The notes under the pieces: generated by a model
The model's input: the letters and a program-made list of their open reading frames with translations, nothing else
Database searches by the model: none
Told to the model about the DNA's origin: nothing
NCBI RefSeq assembly: GCF_027244095.1
Contig: NC_069669.1
Span: 2,816,501-2,880,500, forward strand
Source of the DNA: Hemicordylus capensis
Taxonomy: Eukaryota; Chordata; Lepidosauria; Squamata; Cordylidae
Direction: 5' to 3'
Length of the DNA: 64,000 nucleotides
Position numbers and translations under genes: made by a program
Shown: one piece after another, positions 53,877 to 64,000 of the stretch
Position numbering within the stretch: the stretch's first letter is position 1
How the letters are laid out: each line of letters starts with the position of its first letter

Positions 53877-54218
53877 CAGGGGCGTAAGTATAATCGGGCA
53901 AGGGGAGACAGTTGTCTGGGGGCCCACTGCGTTGGGGGGCCCCACAGAGGCAAATCACATGACTGACTCCCCCAGCCACGCACCCACCCGGGCTTCCTTC
54001 AGTTGTCTTCATCCTCCGAAACTGATGTGAGTATTAAGACCTGGAGCTACCAGAACAGCATGTCTTTCTCGAGGACCATTCAATGACTTGCATCATCCAC
54101 AATTTACCACTATTCAGCCTCATTTAAGATTTCTTCACTTCATGAGCTGAGTTTCAGTGAGTGGGGGCCCATTTTAAAACCTTGTCTCTGGGCCCACTCC
54201 AACCTTGCTACACCCCTG
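53877..54218. mobile_element. non-autonomous hAT transposon with perfect 8-bp target duplication
   Basis: Begins CAGGGGCGTAAGT and ends TTGCTACACCCCTG (inverted CAGGGGYGTA). GTCCTATG is repeated exactly at 53869-53876 and 54219-54226. 342 bp with no transposase frame. Confidence 0.9.
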
Positions 54219-54226
54219 GTCCTATG

Positions 54227-54300
54227 TGAATGCAACCAGGGCAGACCCTGCTTAGCAAAGGGGGCAATTCATGCTTGCTACCACAAGACCAGCTCTCACA
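54227..54300 (-). repeat. composite SINE, 5S-like head fragment
   Basis: AACCAGGGCAGACCCTGCTT, then CAATTCATGCTTGCTACCAC. Confidence 0.65.
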
Positions 54301-54606
54301 CTTCTTGCAAACCTTGCAAGAACCAGGAGAGCAGAGGAGGCTGCAGCCTCCTCCCCACCCCTCTTCAAAGCTGGCAAGGGTCAGTTTTGAAAGGGACCTG
54401 GTTGCATTGGGTGGCCCCTGCCTGGAGGGATGGCAGCCCTATACTGAATACCTGCTCACTCTTTTGCTCACCGTGTACCTGTTAGCAAGGTACACTGTGT
54501 CCCAGGAACATTTGGCAAGCCCGGCTTCATTTGTGGCATGGAGAAAAACTGAAGGGAAAGCTGTTTGGTGCCCCAAGGCCTCCTTTGGGTCCACATTTGG
54601 ACCAGT

Positions 54607-54722
54607 TCAGGGGCTCCCAACCTTGGGTCTCCACATGATGTTGGACTACAACTCCCAGCATCCCCAGTCAAGGAGGCAAACTCCAACACCATCTGGGAGT
54701 CCAAGGTTGGGAAGGCCTGGAC
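54607..54722. repeat. hAT-like palindromic MITE
   Basis: CAGGGGCTCCCAACCTTGGG and CCAAGGTTGGGAAGGCCTGG ends; one inner arm decayed. Confidence 0.7.
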
Positions 54723-55404
54723 TAGTCCTTTCTGCTTGTTCTCATGCTAACCTCGGCTCCACCTCAAACCACTAGAGACATCGCTGGACCTTTTCACAGT
54801 GGCATGAGAAGTGGAGATTGAAAAAGTGCCACCCACATGGAAGGCCAGGAGCTAGGACTGCCAACCCGCTGCCTTGGCCTGGAGTCTCCGGGTATCGGCA
54901 TCAGCCTCCCGGCGACCCTTGGAAGCAATGCTGGAGGCTTTCATGGCTTGGTTTTGCACACATATTTGGGACTAAATCAATAGAAATGGCTGCAGTTAGT
55001 GTAGGCAGCTCTACGCCTGCACGGTTGGCTGGGGAGAGGCTCCAAGGTAAAATATAAATGCAGTAATTACTAAACTACCTCTTCAGGGTTGCCAACAGTG
55101 ATGTAGTCACAAATTCAGAAGTGCAGGCACTCTCCATGGCAGCCCCCATAGCCAGCCATGCCCCACGCCCACATCCACCCCCATATCCCTCAGATAGATG
55201 CAATAATTTGGAGGTGGGTGAGTGGGTGGGTTCTGTTTGAAGTAGTCAAGGATCATGTAGACTCTAGGAAATGTACTAGAATGAATGATGGAATGCCTGT
55301 TGGCCATTCATAAATTCCATGCATTCCATGGTCCTTTGGAAGGAACCAGTGCATTTCTGTAGGCATTCCCTGCCCTTCGTTTTAGGCTGTCCTGACACTA
55401 GTCC

Positions 55405-55582
55405 ACCATAGGACTTGCATGCCAGCAGTCCCAAGTTCAGTCCCTGGTAGCAACTCCAAGTAGGGCTGGGAAAGACTCCTGCTTGAAGCCTTGGAGGGCT
55501 GCTGCTAGTCAATATAGGCAGCAGAGAGCTAGATGGACCAATGATCTCACTCGGTAGAAGGCAGCTACCTATCTCAAGAAGA
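55405..55582 (+). repeat. tRNA-type SINE
   Basis: CCACCATAGGACTTGCATGC head, GTTCAGTCCCTGG box, AAGGCAGCTACCTATCTC end. Confidence 0.7.
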
Positions 55583-56934
55583 AGGTTAATAAGTGGCTGG
55601 AATAGCAAGAGCAGTACATGATTTTGTATTCCTGCTGAGACCCTGAAGGGAGGAAAAGTACCAGGACTGCATCCCTGCCAATTCTGGGACTGGCCGCCTG
55701 GGGTCTCCGGGAATTAGCATTGAACTCTAAGTGGCTACTAAAAAGCACTCCAGGAAATTTGGATGCCTTGATATTCTGCAGAGTATTGCAGGCAGGAAAT
55801 CTCCGGGAATGGCTTCAGTCAAAGTCGGCCACCCTAATAGGAGCCCTACAGGGGGCAGGGAAGCAGTCGGTAGATTCCACGGGGTGGTGGTGGTGGTGGA
55901 TTTGCTGCCTCCAGCCTCTTTCCCAAAAGTCCTGCTCTGTCAAAGCGGCAGCAAGCTTTGCTCTCAAACAGAAGCAGGCACTGTATTTTACTAGAATGTT
56001 ATGACAGACAAAAGTGGAGGCACATGATCTGCTGGAACTGCAGTAAACAAGTCCACGCAGAGGTACAAGCCAGCAGGCAAGACAATAGCACCAGCAGTCA
56101 TTTTGCAAGTGGCGCAGAGAGAGCACTGGGTTTGTGGCACACTTGCTGTAACACGTCCGTGGAGCGCCAAGGAGCAGCACCTTGTCCAGAGGAAGTCAAT
56201 CCCAGCTGCTTAACTTTTCCAAACACTTTCCCCACACCACTCCAGTTCCTTTCGAGCCCTAACAAATGTGGGGTTAATTTATTGACATTTCGACCCTGCT
56301 CTTCCTCTAAGAAGCCAGAGGAGCTAGGATAAACATGTGCAGACACATCTGGAGGTGTACTTCATATTCACCTCCCCCCTCCAAGTCTCGTGACTATGAG
56401 CTGCTTACACTCTTATAACAAAAGGAAGTGACACCAATAAAATGAGCTGGTGGTGGTCAGAGAGAAGCATCAGTCCCTACGCTTGTGTACTCCAATTTAT
56501 TTTGGGACTTCTCTAGTCGAACAGGCTCCTGGAACAATGCAGAACCTGTCCCCAAGTTGCTGACCAGAGGCAATGGTGGGATGAGTGGCACACCTTCCTT
56601 CAAGCCACCGTCAATTCTCTGGGAAGGAAAAATATTTTTTTTAAAAAGGTGGTCGTTTCCCAACCCAAGGACTGGAACACGGCTGGCATCAGAGGACCAG
56701 CCAGTTGGGCCTTGGTTGTGGTGAGGCTAGAAGGGGCCACCCGCTCAAATGAGATGCAATGTGAAACACAGCTTTGCTTTCCTAATTGTTTCTCGTTGCA
56801 TGAAGGGGTAGTGTGGATCAGGAGGGCTGCAGTGTATGGGGAAGGGGGCCCTTAGCGGAAACCCACTCTTCAAAGCCTGCCAGGTTCAACACCTCTCTCC
56901 CCTCCTCTCGGCCATGTGCTTCCCACCTGACAGG

Positions 56935-57117
56935 AAGCAGGCAGTGTTTGGGGGAGGCCTCCAGCCTTAGAGGCAAGATGCCATTGAACACCAGTTGCAG
57001 GGGAGCAACAGCAGGAGAGCAGCAGCCATCACCTCCTGCCTGTGGGCCTCTCGGAGGCATCATCTGGTGGCCACTGTGGGAAACAGGACTAGATGGGCCT
57101 TGAGCTGTTCTTATGTC
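56935..57117 (-). repeat. dispersed sauropsid repeat
   Basis: GAGGCATCATCTGGTGGCCA, GTGGGAAACAGGACTAGATG and TTCTTATGTCC; same family as 4415-4800. It borders the TOM1L2 3' end. Confidence 0.6.
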
Positions 57118-57174
57118 CTTTTTGCCGAGGCGCAGAAATGCCAAAGATCACACTGCTCCAGTTGTTTGCACTGT

Positions 57175-60100
57175 ACAGTTTGCACGAATGGTCTTTTTTA
57201 TTTGGAGTATTTCACATGCAAGAACCAAAATGTACAGAGAGACAGATGATTTCAGGAAGATGAGAGTGTTAAGTGACGGCAGATTAATAATACACCCTTA
57301 CGCAAAAACCACCACGCGGGTCTTGCTCACGTGAAGACACCATCACTAACAGGAAAAGAGAAGCCAGTAGAGGTTTCAAAGGGACGTAAGAATTATTTTT
57401 ACAAAGCTGTCTTTACATTTTTTTTTAAACAATCCCCACCCCCCACCAGCCTTCTTCCCCCAACAAAAAATATTGAATATTTTCAGTAAATAAATATTAT
57501 CCATGTTTCATCTGGAAAAAGCCTAGAGCCTTAAATATACCATTGGAGACACCATGACACAGATTACAGTTGTAGGTTGACAGTATGTAACAGTTAGCAG
57601 ATGGGAATGAAAAAGAATTTACACTTAAAAAAAACAACACTTTACCGAATAGAGTGGTATGTGGAAACCTTCGTTTACTAGGGAGGAATCACAGCAGGAA
57701 ACAGAATGTGGGGGTTATACAAGAAACTGGGACCACACGCCCAGGTTATTATTTTATCCAGTCAGTTGCTTATTCTGTCACGGCATGCCTGAAGGGAAGG
57801 CAATGGTTTAGAAGTACCATACAGAAGTAGTGACCATTTCTAAGCAGACCATTCCCTGGCAGATTATAAGATTATGCTACAGGTTATGGATCAAACATTC
57901 AGGTGTGGTCTGTCCATCTGCAGGTGTGGGGCATGAAGGTGAAGGATAAAGAGGCCAGGTATTCAGACCAGACAGCAGAGAGTTCAAGGAAAGGAACCGT
58001 CTTGTTCTGAACTGTTCCGCAACTTCCATTCAAAGCTGGCCTCGACCAATGTTGCTAGGGGAGAAGCTATCTCCGTTTGAAAGCTGGCATTTGTTGTAGG
58101 CCGATTCAGGATGCGCTCGGCCCACCCCCAACAACATTCTCCTGGGGACACCAAGAGATGCACTGAGCTGGTTTTCAGACTAAGGGGAAGCACAGAAAGA
58201 TGTGTCAAATGAGCACGCCAGCATCTCCTTGCTATTTGTGGGCATGTTCACCTGTTTACATTACACATTGTAGACTGAACTGAAACTGGTTTAAGCAGTC
58301 ATTACTCCCCTCAAGCAAAACTGCTCCCCAGAAGAATGCTAGGAAGGTGTGCACATTCTGTTAGAGGAGTCTCTCCACTTCTTAAAGCTACATACATTTT
58401 CCAGGGTTCACTGACCTATAGCCATGACAGCCAAAACAGACTTGAAAATGGCTTAACATTTGTAAGTGCAGACATGTCCTTAATTAGGGGAACAGATGCC
58501 CTGTTTTCAGCAGTTCTGATCCCTGTGGCATGTTTAAGCAGGGTGTGTTTCCTTTCATACTGCACTGGGGGCAACTTACACAATGCAGACATGTGTGTAT
58601 AAAACACACACATCTTTCCCCAAAGGGGGAGAAACGGAAAGAGTGAGCTACTATAAACAGATAAATCACTGCTGCTGAAACTTTCCTTTTAAAATCTCAT
58701 TATATAGCTTAAGGAGCAATTCTGTCCCACCACCCTGTGACCTACTCAGACATCTCTGCATACATTAGAAGTTTGTAACAGCAGATTTTTCTATTGCACT
58801 TGTCCTAGAGAGACCTGTATTCTACACATAGTGGGGGTTTTAAAAATGAGGAAAGGGCTATACCCCTCCATATGAAAAAGATTTAAACAGAAACCATTCT
58901 TTTCACTTTACATCATCACACAGAGGTGTTAAGAAAAAAACTGTTACAGATACATTGGGGGGGCCAGGGAGAGAGAAAAGAAATATGAAAGAGATAATGC
59001 TTAAGGGCCCTGTCTAGTGTGATGTTCTCCTGTGAAGTCTTCATTGAAATGAAAGAGAGTTGCTGTGGAGAGCATCTGTTGGCTGGTGCCTGTAACATCA
59101 CCAACCACCGCCATGCCCTTGTGTCCATTGCGCAGGAGAACATCTCAGTGGGCAAAGCCAAAAATAAATAGTTCAGAACTAAACATACAAGTTGTGTTAG
59201 TGTTTAAGAAAAGGATCCCAACAATAATTTAGCAACAGTTAGTGATTCTTAACACAGAGGAACAAGTTCACACAGAGTCCAGCTCTCTCGTGAGTGTGTC
59301 TCTAGCACTAGTGGCACTGGATGCCTTTCCCTTTTGACCTTCAGTGCCACGGCCGCTCCTCTCCCTTCGCTCCTGCCTATTCAATTACAATGAAGGTGGT
59401 CGGAGGCAGGGGTCCACATCTTGGCTGCCAAGGGGCCTGTTGCTCCTTCCCTGGTCCCTAGCCTCAGGTTGCTCCTCCGGGCAAGAGCAGGGACTACATT
59501 CCACTCCCCTATCTAGCTCCAAATTTGGCCCTGCATCACCAAGGTGCTCCAAGCACCTCTGCCACACAGCGGCCAACCACCTCCAGTCCCTGGAGGTGGG
59601 TATGAGTTTGGGACTGCTGCACAACTGCAGGAATGATCCCATGAATCCAAGACTGGGAGGAAGGCCTAAGGCTTGTTGCCAGAGTGAAGAAAAATATGGA
59701 ACCCTGGTAGGAGAGCAAAGAAGTGACCTCAGGCAGAAAGGCCCATCACCAAGAAGAAACCAGGATGAGGGGTTGCACGTTAGGGTCTTTGCTTTTTAAA
59801 GGGCCGCAAGAAAAGAAAAGGCAGTCGGGACAACCAAGACACACCGGGAACACTCCAGAAAACTCTCGCATACACTAGGTGGGCACAGGCTTTAAATCTG
59901 CAGAAATCAAAGTTGATGCCTTCTCCCACAATACTGCTGGCTCTCTCAACGTTTTATTGCATTGGGAAACACTTAGCGTTTGTGAAGGAGGGGGCAAAAC
60001 CCCAATCAGTCAATCAAGAGCTGTCCTGCACTTTGAGAGGTCTTGTCTTTGGGGCATCTTTGGTTGCTCAAAGGTCTCGGTACAACAAGGAAAGCTGGGA

Positions 60101-63100
60101 ATGGGAAGCATATTTGCGGGAGGACTGGTAGTGGAAAGAGGTGGACCTTCAGAAAGAGAAAACCTATCCTTGGTGTCAATTTGGGGTTTGTAACACACAA
60201 GACCTACTGCAGACCCAAGTGGCTGCATGGTGAATACAAAAAGGAAGATGACGGTGAGGTGACTACTTAAGTTCTCATCCTTTGGTAGGACAGCAATCCC
60301 ATCTCTTACCCTTTCTGGTTTGGACAACATGTGGAACAAGCAGCCATTTCACTCCCATTCTCAAGGCACCTCTTTGGGCTGCCCTTTACCAGTTCAGTTC
60401 ACAGAACTGTCTTGCATCTAATAAGCCTCTGAGCTTTGAGCTCTTTCCAGTTTCTTCCAGTATATTCTTGCCAATCTTACAGCAGTTCTGCAGGCCCTCC
60501 TTTCACCCCAAGATGGCCCCAGCTCAATAACTGGACTCAATCTGGGTCACTTTTGTTTCCAAACAAGGTAACTTAATCTTTTCTTAGATCTAAAAAAAAA
60601 CTTGCCTCAATCCAGAAGCCATAGCTTCTCATTTCAGATCTGCTTGCATCTCAGCCTCCTTCCGGGATAGAGGTGTGGGGGAGACAGGATTTTGGCTAGG
60701 ACTGAGGCTCCCCCATTTTCTTGGAAATGCTAAGCCAAGGACAGAAACTTGAATTAACCGACTCCAGAGAAGCCAGGCAGAAATAGCCGGAGCAGCAAAA
60801 GAATCTCCCAGGGTTCCCGGGAAAGGGAGTTGTGTTGCAAAGAGAAGCCGCTCTTGTGAGAAGGCGTCTAACACTCCTCAGGAACAGCCTGCAAGGCAGA
60901 AAGCAATGGCCCCGGTCTGGCTGGGTGAGGGAACCACACCCTTGGCAAGCAGCTCAGCTTTCCATCTAACCCAAACCACATTAGATTCTTGCCCACTTCA
61001 CCAAGGCAGCCACCAATTACCTATCACCACAGAGATCTTGTGGTGGTGGATCTCTGAGCAGCCCCTATCTCTAAGGGACCAAGACACTGCTGGGACAGAT
61101 CAACCACTGGAACCAGGCACAACTGGTTTCTCCTCACATGGCCGGTTCTAGGTCATGCAGAGTGCTGCTCTAGAGATTTCATCCTCTTTCATAAGCAGCC
61201 ACATGATCGGGCTTCGTGGCAGGACCAACAAGCAACACACTAGAGCTACACAAGCATCCTTGCCTACCTAGTTGTGATGCCATCCTAGCCATGCAGACCA
61301 ACAGAGAATCCGCCAGCCAACAGGAGCGGCCATGTGGGCAGTCTACACGGGGGACGTGCAATTTCAAACACAGATGCCGCCGCCGCCACATCAGGTACAT
61401 AGTAGCATTCCTGAGGGGACTACACAGAATCAAGGCCTGCTTGTGACATGCAGCAGAAGAGGGGTGGGGCAGAATGAATGGCACCACTTCAAGCTGCAGG
61501 TGGAGGGGAAGATGCCGCTTTGCTTCCCCATGTACCAACCCCCTGCAAGTAGAAACCCAACACTCCAGGGATGAGAGTTCTAGACAAGCCCACTTTCTGC
61601 AAATAGAAAAGGAGCACAGCAGGGAGCAGTCCCAAGCAGTGGAGTGCATTCTACAACGCTGTTCCGCTGCACATGTAAACCAGGCCTGACTTTCAGACTA
61701 ATGCTAGCACGATAGCACAGGATCAGGCATTGGAAAGAAGAAGAAGAGCTAAATAGGCGGGGGCGGGGGGCGTCAACCCACGCGTGGAAAGTCTGTTTGG
61801 CCACAAAGCAGAGCGTGACCTCCTACGACTTTCTGAACCAAGATGCATTTGGCAAGTTGCCAGTGAAACGACCACATTCCTGGCTGGATTCCCACATTGC
61901 AACAGTTAATATGCAGGAGGGCGGAATCGCATGCAAGATGGCTGGGCCGCGTGCATGTTTTCACGTCCACACACCTCTGGCAACCCTAACAAGCTTCCCA
62001 AGCGCACCATTCCAATATCCAGAGTGGCCCGCAGTGTAAGATTCAGGCACAAAAGTCGAAACGATGCCACGCCAGCAACAAACGGACTGGGTTGCAGATG
62101 CAGTAGCATTCTGGCTGCATAAGCCCCTTCCTGCACACTCAATTAACCCACAAACCCCATCAACTCCGCTGCCAGAGGCCTGCTACCCTCCTTTCGGATT
62201 CTGCTTGGCAGACCACCTTGCAAGGAACTGCGAGAAGGGCAGAAGAGCCAGAATGAAGTCCGGGATAAACTGATGTTGCATCTGCTCAAGATCTGGCATC
62301 GCTAGGAAGCTGCAGAGGCAGCTACAAGGACCTGGAAGGATGCTCGTTAGTGGAGACAAGGCAGAGCCGGACACGGATGAGATGGCAACGGCAAGCACTC
62401 GCAACACAGCGGCAGAAGTGCCAGTAGGCGCGCCGTGACATTTCAGAGAGTGTCTCGCCATCTGCTGCCTTCAGCTCCACTTGGGCCTTGTTCACGCTTT
62501 CCAGAAAGGAAATTAAAGAAGTTTCCCTCCAGTACAACACTGCACTGCCCTGCCAAATTGCACCACTGCAACTCTCAGACCGGCAAGTCTCAATTTCCCA
62601 CGGACCTAGCTAGACCTGACGTTTATTCCGTGTCACTGGGGGCACCAAAGAAACCAGGCCCCGCTCCAAGCCCTCTGCGGACGGAGGGCACCTCCAACTG
62701 CAACCGCACATCTGGTAGATGCAGAAAGAAGTGAGGCTCACTTGTTCTCCAAGGAGTCCTAGACAAGGCAGCTCTTCTGTCATGGAGAAATATCCTGCCC
62801 GCTAATCAGAGCGGTGTCGGAACCTTCGCTGCAGATGTGCTATATTGACTAGAAAGCTAACGGAAATATCCAAGAACATTATGGAGATCAATGCAGGGGA
62901 TTGGGGGAAGACAGCGCAGCTGACACGCCATACCCAAGTTCTGGGACTAGAGCAAAGCGAGATATTTCCTTTATGGCTGGGCCAACAGAAAGGCAGTGGT
63001 GCCTGGGGAGGTTCTTCATACAAACAGGCAATGGTGAGCCTCCTCACAAATCTAAGAGAGATGCTTCAAGTGTCTGTGCACTTTGGACCAGCTAGTGGGA

Positions 63101-63456
63101 GAGGGAAAGAGTGGGCTGGAATCAGAGCCAAGGCTGTTCTCTGCGTGACTCACTTGGGTCTCTGCTAGGGGCAGGAGGCACTCGTGCATTTTGGGAAAAG
63201 GAATCGCATCACTATGACCTGGGGTGGGTGGGACAGACGGGAGGGAAGCGGATGTGGAAGAAAAGCCATGGAGGGGATGAGGCCGGGATTAAATACTCTT
63301 TAAAAGTTAGCTTATTTGGGCTGAGTCGTTCGAGAGATACGAGAGGCTGCCGAACGAAAACCAAATGGGCAAGGGAGCTCAACGCTAGCTGGGGACCACG
63401 AGGAGAGCTTGACCGCGCACGGCTGTGTTCTTCCGCAGAGCGTGAGGAAAGGAGAG
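57175..63456 (-). other. TOM1L2: TOM1L2 3'UTR (inferred)
   Basis: About 6.3 kb with almost no recognisable transposon, in contrast to the repeat-dense DNA left of 57118. That fits a long conserved 3'UTR. Minus-strand AATAAA signals at 57197-57202 (distal), 59953-59958 and 62622-62627 could give alternative ends. The extent is inferred from repeat depletion and signals only. Confidence 0.6.
57197..57202 (-). terminator. TOM1L2: candidate distal TOM1L2 polyadenylation signal
   Basis: Minus-strand AATAAA at the left edge of the repeat-poor block, about 80 bases from the nearest repeat. Confidence 0.5.
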
Positions 63457-63608
63457 TCACAGCGCAAAGAGGGCATCTTCAGAGCGCTCTGGCTTCTTTT
63501 TGCTGGGGGGGTTCATCGTCGGTGGCGTGGGCTCTTCCTGGGGTGGCGAGGGCAGGTTGGGGATCCTTTCGGCAGCTTTGGCGCGTTCCTCGAGAAATTT
63601 GTCAAACT
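63457..63608 (-). CDS. TOM1L2: TOM1L2 last coding exon
   Basis: After acceptor TCTCGCAG it reads (E)[18 protein letters not shown], a Pro-rich linker, then [14 protein letters not shown] and TGA. This is the C terminus of TOM1-like protein 2, a VHS/GAT-domain endosomal sorting adaptor that binds ubiquitin, clathrin and Tollip. The VHS and GAT domains lie in upstream exons beyond the window. Phase 1 entry; 49 residues plus stop. TOM1L2 is the known neighbour upstream of SREBF1 and on the same strand in mammals, which supports it over TOM1. Confidence 0.9.
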
Positions 63609-64000
63609 CTGCGAGACAAAGAAGTTCACATTGGAACGGTCACTTCAAAGCAGGAAAAGGGTCAAGGGCCACGTGGAGAGCACAAGAAACCCGAGTCCCC
63701 TCCTCACCCCCTGCAAAAAGCCCCCACCTAGCAGATATCTAAAGAGCAGGGCATGTTCCGATGGTGTCCTACCTCCCTTTCAGAAGTGAGAGTGTAGTCA
63801 CTCTTCCTGGTTGGGTACTGGAGAAGGGCTGCCCCTGACCAAATGCAGCCCCACTGAAGAATACTGATTTCTGCACTCACAAGAAAGAATTCTCTCCCCA
63901 CCAAAAAATGAGAATCGCCCTCAAAAAATAATAATAAAGAATGAAGCTGTGTGGGTGGCTGGAGCCTCCCACCGCCACCCCAACTCTTATTCAGCTTCCC
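63609..64000 (-). other. TOM1L2: TOM1L2 last intron (partial)
   Basis: No exon or clear repeat seen in these ~390 bases; continues past the window edge. Confidence 0.6.

Larger units (their letters stand above)
51721..57170. other. SREBF1-TOM1L2 intergenic spacer
   Basis: No exon recognised. Contains a LINE/SINE tail (52055-52330), SINE copies, a hAT element with target duplication (53877-54218), MITEs and a sauropsid repeat at the right edge. Unnamed stretches: 52.55-53.1 and 55.85-56.9 kb. Confidence 0.6.

Overview
The window is nuclear DNA from a vertebrate, almost certainly a squamate reptile. Genes are split by GT-AG introns. The repeat load is typical of squamates: Sauria-type SINEs with a BovB-like tail, tRNA- and 5S-rRNA-derived SINEs, CR1/L2-like LINE ends and hAT-type MITEs. 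I can place three protein genes and one microRNA gene, in the order known from the mammalian Smith-Magenis region (RAI1 - SREBF1 with miR-33b - TOM1L2).

Left part (1-13.9 kb, + strand): the 3' end of RAI1. Two small exons (5659-5752 and 6288-6337) encode the last part of its extended PHD domain. A long conserved 3'UTR ends at an AATAAA signal at 13902. The final acceptor is not certain. Most of 6.3-13 kb is last intron or 3'UTR.

Middle (15.4-51.4 kb, - strand): a complete SREBF1 gene. Nineteen coding exons from the 1a start (51100) to the stop (17194) join in phase into 1,099 codons plus stop. A second first exon at 42900-42918 (MDCTFE + G) gives SREBP-1c, about 1,070 residues. The DNA above it holds the liver-type promoter: an inverted CCAAT box, an SRE nine bases away, and two DR4 LXR elements. 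The intron between exons 16 and 17 carries a mir-33 hairpin whose 5p arm matches vertebrate miR-33a rather than human miR-33b. About 1.3 kb 5' of it in the same intron lies a fold-back repeat with ~230-bp arms. RAI1 and SREBF1 are tail to tail, about 1.5 kb apart.

Right part (51.5-64 kb): a repeat-rich spacer, then the long 3'UTR and last coding exon (63457-63608, - strand) of TOM1L2. Upstream TOM1L2 exons lie beyond the window.

Together the SREBF1 locus holds the lipogenic transcription factor, its sterol- and LXR-responsive promoter, and an intronic miRNA that in other vertebrates represses cholesterol efflux and fatty-acid oxidation genes. Introns and spacers are filled with nested transposon fossils, a short interstitial telomeric array and several microsatellites. 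Repeat family names are by pattern recognition only, and their edges are approximate.
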